A stretch of DNA of 64,000 bases from Epiperipatus broadwayi (GCA_028023455.1 JAQFVV010006474.1:1133501-1197500), one strand, 5' to 3'. Shown: positions 38,054-49,672, counted from the stretch's first letter. Numbers and translations are program-made. Notes: generated from the sequence alone by a model not told the origin.

Positions 38054-38475
38054 GTTTTGTTTTATTGATAAACAGAGCAAAACTCTCCATACAGTATTGC
38101 CACCTGTGCTAAACAGAGTAATCAATAAATTCCAGAAGGCTTGCACATAAAATCCCTATCTAATGCCTACTCATCCAATATCCCCAGACTAGTTTCTGGC
38201 TTGTGGCCTTCGTCAGTGAGCTTTGGATCTGAGAGCACTGTATCTAGATCTTAGGATCTAATGCAACCCTCTGGCCACAAGCCAGAAACTAGTCTGGGGA
38301 TATTGGATGAGTAGGCATTAGATAGGGATTTTATGCACAAGCCTTCTGGCATCCATTGATTACTCTGTTTAGCACAGGTAGCAATACTGTATGGAGAGTT
38401 TTGCTCTGTTTATCAACAATTAATGTGCTAGTATAGGAAATGTGATCATGTGATGCTTAATGTTTTGTTTTATTG
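38054..38475 (-). mobile_element. Palindromic short retroelement, copy B, with 14-bp target-site duplication
   Basis: The inserted unit is 38068-38461, flanked by the identical 14-mer GTTTTGTTTTATTG at 38054-38067 and 38462-38475. The left arm 38068-38208 and right arm 38273-38413 are each 141 bp and inverted, with six differences by eye (about 96% identity). They enclose a 64-bp spacer. A 48-bp tail follows only the right arm and is shared with copy A. No protein is encoded, so it must be mobilised in trans. The minus strand of the left arm plus spacer contains a hammerhead-like core. Strand is given for that core. Confidence 0.85.
38170..38233 (-). ncRNA. Candidate type I hammerhead ribozyme (copy B)
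   Basis: Minus strand, in order: ATCCAA-AG-CTCA (helix I 5' strand), CTGACGA (CUGANGA core), A-GGC-CACAA-GCC-A (helix II), GAAAC, TA, GTC (cleavage triplet), TGGG-GATA-TTGGAT (helix I 3' strand). ATCCAA pairs with TTGGAT over six pairs and CTCA with TGGG over four pairs including one G-U; the AG/GATA internal loop is the place where natural type I hammerheads make loop-loop contacts. The predicted cleavage lies between plus-strand positions 38186 and 38187. Caveats: A-A instead of G-C next to the core in helix II, and a two-pair helix III that would need dimerisation. The right arm lacks the CUGANGA half. Confidence 0.55.
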
Positions 38476-39559
38476 TTTTACATTTTGATTTATCATCAGA
38501 AACTTCATCAACAAATTGGCCACAATTAAATGGGGAAATAGTTAAAATTTTTATTCTTTCTTAGTTCTAGAAATTAACCACTTAAATAATAAAATTTGAT
38601 AAATTTTAAAACACAGATATAAACATATCCATTCTAGGCAATGACAAAATTACAAAAACCCAAGTTTCAGGGTATTGGTTCTATTTATAAGATACTCTTG
38701 ATGATGTTAATGTTGTCAGGGACACTGTTGAAAATCACTCAAATCTCACTCGATGATGTAAAAAATCATTCACGAAAATTTGCCTTCAATTAGTAAGTGA
38801 CACAAAGGTTTTGAAATAATTGGATACAGTGAAAACAAGTTCAATATTATTTTTCATTTTTGACTAAAATAAAGAGTTCATATTACAATTTTAATACATT
38901 TTAATGAATATAAGTATTTTTATATATGTTTTTAATAATATTTTTCCATAACTAATTTATGAACAAACATCTATAAAATATAAAACATTTAATTTTATAA
39001 TAGATGTTGCTATGGTGATTGTAATAACAGAAATTGAAATATATAATACTTAATAATAATATTGATTTATTCAGCTGTTCTTTCTATGATGCACTTAACT
39101 ATTTCCAAAATCTATTTATTTATTCATCTGTTTATATTTTTTTCTGAAATTGATCACAACAGATTTATGATTTGGTGCTAGAAGTAGAAGTAAACAATAT
39201 TATTTAAAAATATTAGATTGCCATGCTTATCTATTTAACATTAATACTTTTACATCTCCATTATCCATAGATCAAGTAAAATGAAAATTAAACAAGATCA
39301 ATAAACTTCTTTATTTTTTTAAAATAATATGACATACAGCATTAACCTGGGTATTTACAATACCTCCCATCCACGAAAGAAAGAAAAAAGGACCTTTCCT
39401 TTTTTCTTCTTCCTTTTTTTTTCTTTTTTTAAAACACTAAACTAGAGTTGGATGGAGTATATTTTGATAGATAACTGTTAATATTAAAACAATATACCTA
39501 GGTTTTTGAAAATGAAGTTTATTTTTAATAAATGTACTTGCAAAACTTCAGATACCTAA
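38476..39559. other. AT-rich stretch, no gene recognised
   Basis: No gene seen. A purine/pyrimidine patch at 39375-39430 (AAAGAAAGAAAAAAGG then CCTTTCCTTTTTTC) forms a small inverted pair. Confidence 0.4.
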
Positions 39560-39895
39560 AAGAAAAGCAGTACAAAAATTTATTTCATGTCATGGAGAAA
39601 GGTATGGAAAAATGTTAATAGGAGTAACAAAAAAAAATGAAATGTAAAAAACAGAAAGTAAACAGATATCAGTAATATCATTGAAAAAAATATCAAATTG
39701 AAGTGCAAGATAAAATACTAGTAGATGATAGCCAAAATTCTAAACTGGATTTTAAAAGACTAAACGATAGGGAAGTACATATAATATAGAAAGATGACAG
39801 ACAAAAAGTTTGTTGAAGTAATGAGAAAAAAAACTGCTAACGGAAGATCTTGGAGAGACTTTCATCCTATTGTGGCTTGATCATGTTTAGTATAA
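39560..39895 (+). mobile_element. RTE-type retrotransposon 3' fragment, strongly decayed
   Basis: CATGGAGAAAGGTATGGAAAAATGTTAATAGGAGT aligns with the RSMERCMLGVT segment. CTAAACTGGATTTTAAAAGACT matches the ILNWIPRD segment, and CTTGGAGAGACTTTCATCC matches the conserved 3' UTR block. The (GAT)n end is eroded. Frame is lost throughout. Confidence 0.6.
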
Positions 39896-40974
39896 AAGAA
39901 AAATTGAAACAAAAAATTAATAATGAAATTTTTGTTCATGGAAAATTTTTTTGTTTAATTCAAAAAATGATTATCAAAGATGGACGATACGTGGAATAAC
40001 ACATGATTGATTGACTTTTTTTTTAAATTGCTAAATCAAGTTTTCTATCCTAGTCAAAATGACACATATGTAATTAGTTTTTCTTTCTATAATTTTCTTA
40101 TCATATTCTTACGTCATTATTAACTCTTTTCCTTATTATAAAAAATCCATACATTTATTACTTTTAAATACATCATTTGTTATTATTTTTGAAATATTCT
40201 TTTTAACACACACATTGACTCACGTCAATAGAAAGTTGAAAGTTGAGAAGTTGCTTTTTTATTCCTCATTAAAAATTATTTTGGTTAGGAGTAATAAAAT
40301 AGCAGTGAAAGAAAATGTTTTGCATTAAAAAAAATCACTTTGATAAAAACAGATTGACTGTGTTAATTGCTATATCATATAACAGATAATGATCGTGACA
40401 ACAATTTACAAATCTTTACGTCAAATTTTGGCATAAATGAGATTCATCAGTTTAAATTGTAACAAGATAAATTAGAATAACTTTTCAAACACTAAATGTA
40501 ATTTTTTTATAAAATGTATATAAATAACAAGAACAGGAAAAACGCTGTTAGGAGCAATTGTATACTTCATTCCAGTAAAATATAGTTAATAGAAGCTAGA
40601 AGTGAATGCTTTTATATTCATATTTAATGCTATCTAGTTCAAATCCCGAATTAGTTATGGCTTTAATCACTGAAAAATTTAAAAACACTTGGATCTCCTA
40701 GAGAATGTATATTTTATTCATAAGCCAAAATTTTTACTTAGGTTTTATTATCAAATAAAGAGTCTAAATTGCCACATTATCTTAAGGTTTGAATACAAAT
40801 ATACAACATTTATTTAAACTTCTTTGTATCAACAATTTCAAACTCTGTAGTCAAGTTGTAATCTTTAGTGTCTATATAAATATATTAGAGCATAAATAAA
40901 GGTGGATTTCTGCCTTTATTGTTGAGATTGCTGATTGTTATTTATGTTGTTTAAGTGTTTTCCGCTTTCAACAA
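39896..40974. other. AT-rich stretch, no gene recognised
   Basis: Nothing recognised. AGTTCAAATCCCG at 40637-40649 resembles a pol III B box, but no A box accompanies it. Confidence 0.4.
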
Positions 40975-41115
40975 ATATATATATAAAATCAAAATTACCC
41001 CAAATTCATAACCCAACCAGACTAGCCAAAAAAAAAAAAAAAAAAAACAAGAACTCTAAAACACAACTAATACTTTCATTGCATAATTTGGGGGTAATTT
41101 TGATTATTTTATTGA
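40975..41115 (-). repeat. Small dispersed repeat (copy 2), with a terminal inverted repeat
   Basis: Reverse-complement counterpart of 25140-25222. Here AATCAAAATTACCCCAAATT (40987-41006) is repeated in inverted form as AATTTGGGGGTAATTTTGAT at 41085-41104, so this copy has both ends of a palindromic unit around a poly-A stretch of about 21 bases (41029-41046). A (TA)n run follows at 41142-41158. Family unidentified. Confidence 0.55.
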
Positions 41116-41774
41116 CTAGTTTAGCTTTAGGCTTTTAATGTTTATATATATATATATATGATAATGATATATCTATCCTTAAGCCTATATATTAAAAAAG
41201 AAATGTTTACATTTGTTATCTATTTTGTTTATGCAAGGCAACTTATTGGTTCAGTGAAAATCTAAATAGCAAAAGTTTATATTTATTTTATAAAGATTAA
41301 GTGATTTATATTTTATTAATCTCCAAATATTGTAAAACACTAACTTTAAATATGGGTATGAATATTCCAAAATTTATATAAAGGTTTCACTAGGTAATCT
41401 ATTCTAGAATCCCTATAACAATGTTATGTGAAATTATGGGATGAGAAAGAACATCAGAAAAGGATAATATAGAATAAAATTTATTTACTTGCAATCTAAA
41501 TCTGCAGATGATAATATAAGACATATTTCCTGTAAAAATATAGTTGGTGTTTGAATAACAGAATACTTTTCTAACAGATAAGTAGAAAAAAGGACAAATG
41601 GCTTTGATCATCCCAATTCCTACCTATAAATCTGTTGATTGTGGTTTTATATGCAGTTAAAAGTTTGGGCATAGTAAAAGAATTCTATTTAACAACTTTA
41701 TTTTTAAATTTTAACAATGAAGTATACTTTTTTTTTTAAGAAATTACCAAGAAACTTATTTCTTTATGAAATAA
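41116..41774. other. AT-rich stretch, no gene recognised
   Basis: No gene seen; includes a short (TA)n run. Confidence 0.4.
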
Positions 41775-41909
41775 GCAATTCATCATTATCATTAACATCA
41801 ATCATTATCAATCCACTGCAGGATGAAGATCTCTCCAACTTCAATCCATCTTCTCCAATCTTTAGTTTTTCTTCTCCACAACAACCCTGCACACTTTCTT
41901 ATCATTCAT

Positions 41910-42215
41910 CTATCTGACATGTGCTCTCTTTCTGGGTCTTTTACAATCCCTTAAATTCCAGGTTAAGATTTCAATTGTCCATCTATTATCATCTCTTCTA
42001 GAAATACGTCCAGTCCAACTCCATTCCAGTCTTTTAATTTTTTCAATATCAGTAACACCTGTTTGTTCTCTTACCCATATAATGCATATTTGATCTTTTC
42101 TTGTTACTTCTAACATGCATCTCTCCATATTTCTTTCAGTGGTCCGAAGTCCCTTTATTGCTCTTTTATTAAGTGTCCAAGTCTCGGATCCATAAGTAAG
42201 AATGAAAAAACACAT
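41910..42215 (-). pseudogene. RTE C-terminal tail
   Basis: Encodes LTYGSETWTLNKRAIK, TERNMERCMLEVTRKD, WSWTGRISRR and WTIEILTW, the same tail as the intact 191-codon frame at 26716-27291 but with substitutions at conserved positions (GHIARR has become GRISRR). A deletion of the CLKRKVFNKCVL segment precedes it. Confidence 0.75.
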
Positions 42216-42364
42216 TCCTGTTCAAACACATAGACATATTTCATTTTTTCTACCAAAAGCACTCCAACAAAGTTTAATTCTATGATTAATTTCATCCATT
42301 ATGTTTCCATCTGTATTAAAAAATCTGACCAAGGTATTTGTAGCTGTTAATTTCTTCTAACTCA

Positions 42365-43120
42365 TCATAAACAATCTTTATTTTCATATTTTGAGAACTT
42401 TTTAACATTTATCTTTAGTCCTACTTTCCTACTTTCATCTGCTAACTCCTGCAACATTTCCTGCAGCTCTAAAGCATTAATTGCAAAAACAATTACATCA
42501 TCTTCAAAATCTAAATGACTTAAATAATCTCCATTTACTTTCAGTCCTTTAGCTTCCCATTTTAATCGACAAAATACTTCGTGCAGCACTGTTGTAAAAA
42601 GTTTTGGAGAAATGGAGTCACCCTATCTTGCACCCATCTCAATGTTGACTTTCCCAATATCATTATGTAATCTAATTGTTGCTGTTGCATTTTTATAAAT
42701 ATTCTTTAAAATATGACAATATCCTGGATCTATACCTTGATGACCCAATGCTTTAATCACTGAAGAAATATTTATAGATTCAAACACTTTTTCATAATCT
42801 ACAAATCCAAAGCACAATGTCAACTTATATTCATTTGTTCTTTCTATAACTTCTCTCAATACCTTGATATGATCTACTGTACTAAAACCACTTTCAAATC
42901 CAGCTTGTTGTCTTGGTTGGTGGAAATCCAATCTTTTCTGTAGATGTGTTGTAATTATCTTTGTAAAAAATTTGTATAAAACTGATAAAAGGCTGATAGG
43001 TCTGTAATTTTTAATAACTTTTTTATAACCTTTTTAAAATATTAATATGAATACTGCATTCTTCCAATCATTTGGTATATCTTTATCATTTAGACATTTG
43101 GTATATAACTTTGCTAAAAT
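42365..43120 (-). pseudogene. RTE reverse transcriptase domain
   Basis: Minus-strand translation gives NYRPISLLSVLYKFFTKI (motif 1), QQAGFESGFSTVDHIK (motif 2), LCFGFVDYEKVFESI (motif A; the catalytic Asp is kept in F-V-D-Y), GDSISPKLFTTVL (motif B, after a stop at about 42620) and LDFEDDVIVF (motif C). Motif C is F-E-D-D where RTE enzymes normally have F-A-D-D. KVGLKINVKK (motif E region) follows. Role: target-primed reverse transcription of the element RNA. The stop and frameshifts make this copy inactive. Confidence 0.85.
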
Positions 43121-43131
43121 GTTTCTATTTC

Positions 43132-44749
43132 TTACAGAACAAAAAAATGTTTCAATTAATTAAAAAAGAGAGGGAATTAGAATCAAAAAGATTCTTATCT
43201 TTTACCCTCCAAAGTTCGGATTTTGGTGAAATTAAAATGTAAAATTAAAAATATTGGAGGTGTACGTTAAAAATAAAGTGATAAAGAAATATAAATCAAA
43301 TGCAAGTTAAAATCTGATTTTGAAAGAAAGTAAAGTTTAAAAAAACCTTAAATAGCGCACAAAACATAGAAAGTTAAACATAATCAAAAGATAAAGATCT
43401 GGGTTTTAAAGTACACATTTGACGATAAACGAAATGCGTGTATGGAGTGTATTTGAAGCAGAATATAGACAGCAATAATAAATGCTTGTCTAAACTTAAA
43501 TAAAAAAAGAGAGAAGAACATGTATTAAAATCTGAGTAATTAAATTAAAAAAATATTTAAATAAATAAATGTACATAGTGCTACTAGATTGGGTAAAACA
43601 AATTTACATATGGCCGAAGGCATAGTAAGAAGGGTGTGAATGAAAGTGAAAACAAAGGATCAGAAGGACAAAGGCTGGTGGAATTTTTTAATTAAAAAAA
43701 AAGGTTTTCAAGAGAGATTAGAGCAAGAGACTTCATGTCGAGAGGGTGGTAAAAGACAGCTCCGATAATCAACCGCTATAGTTAATAAGTATGACTTTCG
43801 ACATCGGTGCCTCATCTAGAAGGGCTGGCTAAGGTCATCGTGATCGCTGGTCGATCCGGACTTACTGTACTAATGGTTCTGGCCAAGATAATAACAACTG
43901 CCATCGTAGTGCCTGCTGGTGGATTCATTTAGTTGCCTTGTCCTTGATGTCTCGTCCTTGATGCGTTAAACACTGAGAAGCTAAACACAACCAAATCTAA
44001 CTTGCGACCGTCCCCCCCTAAAGAAGTGGAGAAAATCCATGTGACGGTCGGCAAGACGTCGGATAAATTCAGAGACTAAAACTTGGTAAAGATACATACT
44101 ATTTTGTTATATATTTTAATGTGCACATAGTTTAATTAGACAATGGCCACATGCCTTTTGTGAATGATAAAGACATTCTTGAATTTTTTGATAAATACCC
44201 AGACTGACGATTTATAAATGTACCATCATTTATAATAGTTTTATTTGTATGTATTCTTTTCTTGTAGCACTAGAGATTATAATCTGTTTTTCATTTCATG
44301 TTAATGTGTTTTTTTTATATCTCTTTTACGATTAATTTATTCTATTAAATCTATTATTTTATTTAAACCTGCCTTGTCTCGTTCTTCGCCACTCCAAAAG
44401 GGTAGTTCAGTCAAAGGGTGGGAAAACTATTATTCATTTTTTTTTATTATTGAATTAACACATGGAAGTTGGTGGTGCAGTATTTGATCCCATTAAATTT
44501 ATAAATCATCCAAGCGCTGTAACTCTGTCAGATCTTACAGCAGTCAAGAGATGGTTGGTCGGGAAAAATAATCTGGTGCTATATCCGTATAGCATACAGA
44601 TTCAGTCAAATATGGATATAGACTCGTGTATGTCCATATGTTCTCTCTGCTTGAGGTAGCGGAATGTGGACGATCTTGAATCATTAGAATTCCCCATTAT
44701 GCACTCATAAAAGGGAAGTGTAGCCTTCGATAGTCTCGTGCCCATTACA
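43132..44749 (+). repeat. 5' LTR of element 1, lacking its first ~113 bp
   Basis: Homology to the 3' LTR begins at TTACAGAAC and ends at ...CCCATTACA. The intact 3' LTR has a further 113 bp at its 5' side (47410-47522) that are absent here and replaced by the truncated RTE copy. Relative to the 3' LTR it carries a 14-bp tandem duplication around 43935-43965 (TTGTCCTTGATG then TCGTCCTTGATG). Confidence 0.85.
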
Positions 44750-44754
44750 TATTT

Positions 44755-44772
44755 TGGAGGCCAGTCCGGGAT
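44755..44772 (+). promoter_or_regulatory. Primer-binding site of element 1, tRNA-Pro-like
   Basis: TGGAGGCCAGTCCGGGAT starts five bases after the LTR end. It matches the complement of a tRNA-Pro 3' end (TGGGGGCTCGTCCGGGAT) at 15 of 18 positions, from memory of the standard proline PBS. The layout (complement of CCA, one base, seven acceptor bases, then T-stem) fits a tRNA primer exactly. The three mismatches could mean another tRNA. Confidence 0.6.
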
Positions 44773-46112
44773 ATGTATTGCTGCGCAATTAATGATCACA
44801 TGTTAAATAATTTTATAAGATGACATATATATTTTCTAAAATAAAAAATTGTTTCAATATATGTGTTTGCAAACATATAAAATTAGCATTATAAGTTAAA
44901 GTGGCGAGAAGCGAAGACGAAGGGGATAAGTTTTATTTTATGATACTCTATATAAGCATTTCACATCAAATGTATGCAAAGAATAGGACAAGGGGGGAAT
45001 TTTGTTTTGTTAGTATTATGAAAGTTTTGAAATGTGTAGTGAGGGATAATCTGAGACAAGAATAATTACACAAGTTGTAACAAACAAATAACTAATTATA
45101 TCAAATGATTGCTGTAATGTAATATAAATCGTTTTTAAAGAAAGAGAATAACACAAAGTTTCATGAAAGTTTACGCTAGATAATAAGAAAAAAATAGTCA
45201 CATAGCCAGCAAAGTTAAAGAATAGATAAATATGTGTATGTCATAGTCGTATAATAAAGTGTTCAGCTATAATTATAGCGATCGAATATAGATTATCGGG
45301 ATGTAATTAATTAATGAAAACATAAATAGTTAAGTTAGAAATAGTGAAACAGTTTCAGTAATATTGTAGTTATAAAGGTTAAATGATTAAAATAGTCGAA
45401 ACTAAGTTAAATGTAGAAATATATATGTGTGAATAAATAATAACGGTCCCAGTTAAGCGGAAAATAAAATATTTTAATGATAAAAGGAATTCGCGTGTAA
45501 AAGTTAAATTGAAGAAACTATAAGTATTGTCGTGTATTTTAGTTAAGTGGGAGAAAAATATATATGTGTGATTCTAGAATAGTCGCATGTGTAAGAGAAG
45601 TAAAAATATATATATATGTGTATGATCTTGTTTAAAACAGCAGTAACCTTAAGTGGCCGAATTTTGTAAACGTAGGAGTAGAAAAATATATATATCAGAA
45701 GGGTCATGTTGGACACACAGTCAAATAAAACGAATTTATAATGTATATCGTTAACAGAAGAACAAGCATAATATCTAAGTAAGTTAAATTTAAAAGAATA
45801 TATAAGTGCATCATTTAATTGAAGTATAGGGGTCAGAGGTAGATGAAGAGGGAAAATAGAGGACAATCATCAAGGTGGACAGGCAGTCGGGCGAATCTAA
45901 GGCAGGCGAATAAGAAGATGAACCAGTGTACGGATGTTTGGGTTGGCTAGCAATCTGAATGCTGATCGATAGACAACTAAGAAATTAAAAGTTAATCAAA
46001 TTGAAAAACATAAAAGTCAGTCAAAAGAAGTTGGGTATAAGTCTAATTAGAAGAGGTCAATATTAGGAATAATCAGTCAAGGTATAAAGAAAGTTAAATA
46101 AGAATCATATTT

Positions 46113-46457
46113 ATGCGAACAAGGGCTGAAGCCAAAATGGAACTTCAAGAAAAGGAAGTAAAAGAAGAGAATGGAGAGGAGATGAAAGTAAAGGCTACAA
46201 TGGCCTATAGTAATATTATGGATATGTTAAAGCAAATGAGGATGGAGCAAGAGCAATTCATGAAAGAACTCGTAGACAGTCAAGAGAGAAGGATAGAAGA
46301 ATGGATGTTAAAGGTAGAGATAGACTGCCAGAAAAGATGGGCTGAAGTCAGGGAAGAAATAAGAAAAGAGGTCATCCTGCAATCAAAGGCTAATGACACA
46401 TGGAATGGATTTCACCAAGAGATTAAGATGGATGAACAAAGGAGTATGGGGCCATGA
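46113..46457 (+). CDS. Gag-like coiled-coil protein of element 1 (115 codons, N-terminal part)
   Basis: Starts MRTRAEAKMELQEKE, a charged opening seen in Ty3/gypsy gag proteins of invertebrates, and continues as an almost uninterrupted helix rich in Glu, Lys, Arg and Met (for example MLKQMRMEQEQFMKELVDSQ), a likely coiled coil. No CCHC knuckle or capsid motif is present before the stop at 46455-46457. The frame starts about 1.36 kb after the PBS, which is a long leader. It is probably the surviving N-terminus of gag; downstream sequence to 47390 is stop-ridden. Function in the non-autonomous element is unknown. Confidence 0.5.
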   Translation: MRTRAEAKMELQEKEVKEENGEEMKVKATMAYSNIMDMLKQMRMEQEQFMKELVDSQERRIEEWMLKVEIDCQKRWAEVREEIRKEVILQSKANDTWNGFHQEIKMDEQRSMGP

Positions 46458-47397
46458 GCCTAGGGAGCAAACCCCACATCCCAGAGGAGGCAGAGGTGAT
46501 GTCAATAGAGGAAAACAACCACCATATAAAACTTAAGGGTAGTCACAAATAAAGGAAGGATTTAATGATAACAAAATTGGAAATGGACATGGATTACAAG
46601 TCATGGAGAATGGACTGTAATATGGATCCTGATAAAATAAAGAAATGATGAGCCGACAAGTGGAAAAAGGGATGAAGGACATTATGATAAAATAAGAAAG
46701 CATAAGATAAATATTAGTGTGAGGTCTTAGATCGAGGCTGAAGACATGTAGGTTTAGATATTGGTAGATGGGTCTGAACAGTAGATGGTTATGCCTTCTT
46801 CGTTATTCATTCATGTATGTTCTGCAGTGCACCAAATCGTATCATACAGAGAATACAGGGACAGATATCCCATTCTCATAATGACTTACTGGAATAAGAT
46901 TTCCAGTTAGATATTGGACAGATATCATGAGTCAATGGTTTAGAGACCAATCTATGGGGAAAAGAACCCCTTGTATAAAATTAAGAGCTATCAGAAAATA
47001 AACTGAGCTCATGGATGAGCTGAACAAAAATATTCAAGCCTCCTAACCCACCTCAGTAATAGTGTCCACAGTTGACACTTAGGGGTTTATCATTTGAAGG
47101 ATGTGATGTATGAACAGGTTTAATCAGGTCACAGAGATATCCTGTGGATTCAAACCTGTATATACGAGTATTAGGCAGAAATAAAATGCATGTAATGCTA
47201 ATGACAAGATTAAATTGGTTTGGCAATGCTGGTTGGGTCATCAAGGAAAAAGATGTAATTTACCTGGTCACCTCTCTAGAGATTAACCTCATCACTAAAT
47301 CATATTAGGAATGCATAAATCTAAAAGGTTTGAACAGTAGTTGGGAGCATCTAGCTTTCGGTGCATACATTTAAAATTTTTTACAAAAAAAAAAATT
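46458..47397 (+). other. Decayed internal region of element 1
   Basis: Less AT-rich than the surroundings and probably former coding sequence, but no protease, RT, RNase H or integrase signature could be read in any plus frame. It ends in a poly-A run (about 47384-47394) and the polypurine tract. Confidence 0.45.
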
Positions 47398-47409
47398 AAA
47401 GGAGGGGAA

Positions 47410-49124
47410 TGGTGAATGTGATGAATGCACATACTGCGGTCACACATATAAATATTAAACATTCATAAAATATTAAATATCATGGCTGATAAAATAAAGA
47501 AAAAAGAGCGAGATTAGAAAATTTACAGAACAAAGAAATGTTTCAATTAATTAAAAAAGAGAGGGAATTAGAATCAAAAAGATTCTTATCTTTTACCCTT
47601 CAAAGTTCGGATTTTGGTGAAATTAAAATGTAAAATTAAAAATATTGGAGGTGTACGTTAAAAATAAAGTGATAAAGAAATATAAATCAAATGCAAGTTA
47701 AAATCTGATTTTGAAAGAAAGTAAAGTTTAAAAAAACCTTAAATAGCATGCAAAACATAGAAAGTTAAACATGATCAAAAGATAAAGATCTGGGTTTTAA
47801 AGTACACATTTGACGATAAACGAAATGCGTGTATGGAGTGTATTTGAAGCAGAATATAGACAGCAATAATAAATGCTTGTCTAAACTTAAATAAAAAAAG
47901 AGAGAAAAACATGTATTAAAATCTGAGTAATTAAATTAAAAAAATATTTAAATAAATAAATGTACATAGTGCTACTAGATTGGGTAAAACAAATTTACAT
48001 ATGGCCAAAGGCATAGTAAGAAAGGTGTGAATGAAAGTGAAAACAAAGGATCGGAAGGACAAAGGCTGGTGGAATTTTTTAATTAAAAAAAAAGGTTTTC
48101 AAGAGAGATTACAGTGAGAGACTTCATGTCGAGAGGGTGGTAAAAGACAGCTGCGATAATCAACCACTATAGTTACAAATATGACTTTTGACATCGGTGC
48201 CTCATCTAGAATGGCTGGCTAAGGCCATTGTGATCACTGGTCGATCGGGACTTACTGTACTAATGGTTCTGGCCAAGATATAACAACTGCCGTTGTAGTG
48301 CCTGCCAGTGGATTCATTTAGTTGCCTTGTTCTTGATGCCTTAAACACTGAGAAGCTACACACAACCAAATCTAACTTGCGACTGTCCCTCCTAAAGAAG
48401 TGGAGAAAATCCACGTGACCATCGACAAGACGTCGGATAAATTCAGAGACTAAAACTTGGTAAAGATACATACTATTTTGTTATATATTTCAATGTGCAC
48501 ATAGTTTAATTAGACAATGGCCACATGCCTTTTGTGAATGATAAAGACATTCTTGAATTTTTTGATAAATACCCAGACTGACGATTTATAAATGTACCAT
48601 CATTTATAATAGTTTTATTTGTATGTATTCTTTTCTTGTAGCACTAGAGATTATAATCTGTTTTTCATTTCATGTTAATGTGTTTTTTTTTATATCTCTT
48701 TTACAATTAATTTATTCTATTAAATCTATTATTTTATTTAAACCTGCCTTGTCTCGTTCTTCACCACTCCAAAAGGGTAGTCTAGTCAAAGGGTGGGAAA
48801 ACTATTATTCATTTTTTGTGAATATTGAATTAACACGTGGAAGTTGGTGGTGCAGTATTTGATCCCGTTAAATTTATAAATCATCCAAGTGCTGTAACTC
48901 TGTAAGATCTTACAGCAGTCAAGAGACAGTTGGTCGGGAAAAATAATCTGGTGCTATATCTGTATAGCATACAGATTCGGTCAAATACGGATATAGACTC
49001 GTGTATGTCTGTATGTTCTCTCTGCTTGAGGTAGCGGAAAGTGGACGATCTTGAATCATTAGAATTCCCCATTATGCACTCATAAAAGGGAAGTGTAGCC
49101 TTCGATCGCCCCATGCCCATTACA
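47410..49124 (+). repeat. 3' LTR of element 1 (1,715 bp, complete)
   Basis: Begins TGGTGAATGTG directly after the polypurine tract and ends CCCATTACA, so it starts with TG and ends with CA as expected. An (AT)n run follows at 49125-49160, so the downstream target-site duplication cannot be recognised. No TATA box or polyadenylation signal is assigned. Confidence 0.8.
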
Positions 49125-49156
<32 letters not shown>

Positions 49157-49160
49157 GTGT

Positions 49161-49672
49161 GTGTAGTATGCATGCATATTTTGTTTGGTTTTAGAGCTTT
49201 CAGATATAATAGGGTTACTGGTTAAGTAAAACAATTTTAATAAGATTATTTTATTTATATATTTATGTGCATATACAGTACCATTAATGAATGTACGAAT
49301 GTTTATATAGTCAAGCAGTCGGATCTGAGTTCGATCCTAGCTTCATGACCTCTAGCCATAAGCCCACTTCAAACCTTAGTACTAACCTTAAATTTCCGAT
49401 GCAATGGAGCTTTATATGTTCAATCCACGCTAATTTCCATAAAGAATAACTTATTTCATAAATGCGTATTCAAATTAATTAGTTTCAGATTTAAATTGAT
49501 AAATTCTATTAATAAATTCATGATAGAATTATTCATGAATTTATATATTATAACTGCATGGATTGTTCGTATATATTTGTAAATATTTAAATATATATAA
49601 TTGTTTAAAAGTTTCATTGCGTCTTAAATGTTTGATTTTATTTTTAAATAATTTGTTAAAGTTTTATTGATT
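49161..49672. other. AT-rich spacer
   Basis: GAGTTCGATCCTAG at 49328-49341 is a good pol III B-box-like sequence, but no A box lies at a suitable distance upstream. No gene seen. Confidence 0.4.

Larger units (their letters stand above)
41775..43131 (-). mobile_element. RTE-type retrotransposon, longest copy in the window (RT to 3' end)
   Basis: On the minus strand it reads from just upstream of RT motif 1 (about 43130) to the 3' end near 41780, where the (GAT)-rich tail reads ATGATTGATGTTAATGATAATGATG. Coding pieces are at 42931-42623, 42589-42365 and 42215-41910, broken by stops and frameshifts. The 5'-truncation point at 43131 coincides exactly with the start of LTR homology at 43132. The copy has RT but no endonuclease domain. 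Confidence 0.85.
43132..49124 (+). mobile_element. Non-autonomous LTR retrotransposon (element 1), internally deleted, 5' LTR truncated
   Basis: Direct repeats 43132-44749 and 47523-49124 are near-identical over about 1.6 kb and are the LTRs. The 5' LTR is followed by a tRNA-like primer-binding site. The 3' LTR is preceded by a polypurine tract (AAAGGAGGGGAA, about 47398-47409). The internal region is only about 2.66 kb and has one gag-like open frame and no recognisable protease, RT, RNase H or integrase. It fits a large non-autonomous derivative of a Ty3/gypsy-type element, dependent on another element's enzymes. Confidence 0.85.

Noticed and set aside
49328-49341. B-box-like GAGTTCGATCCTAG as a tRNA or SINE promoter
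   Set aside because: No A box at a usable distance and no cloverleaf; the same holds for AGTTCAAATCCCG at 40637.
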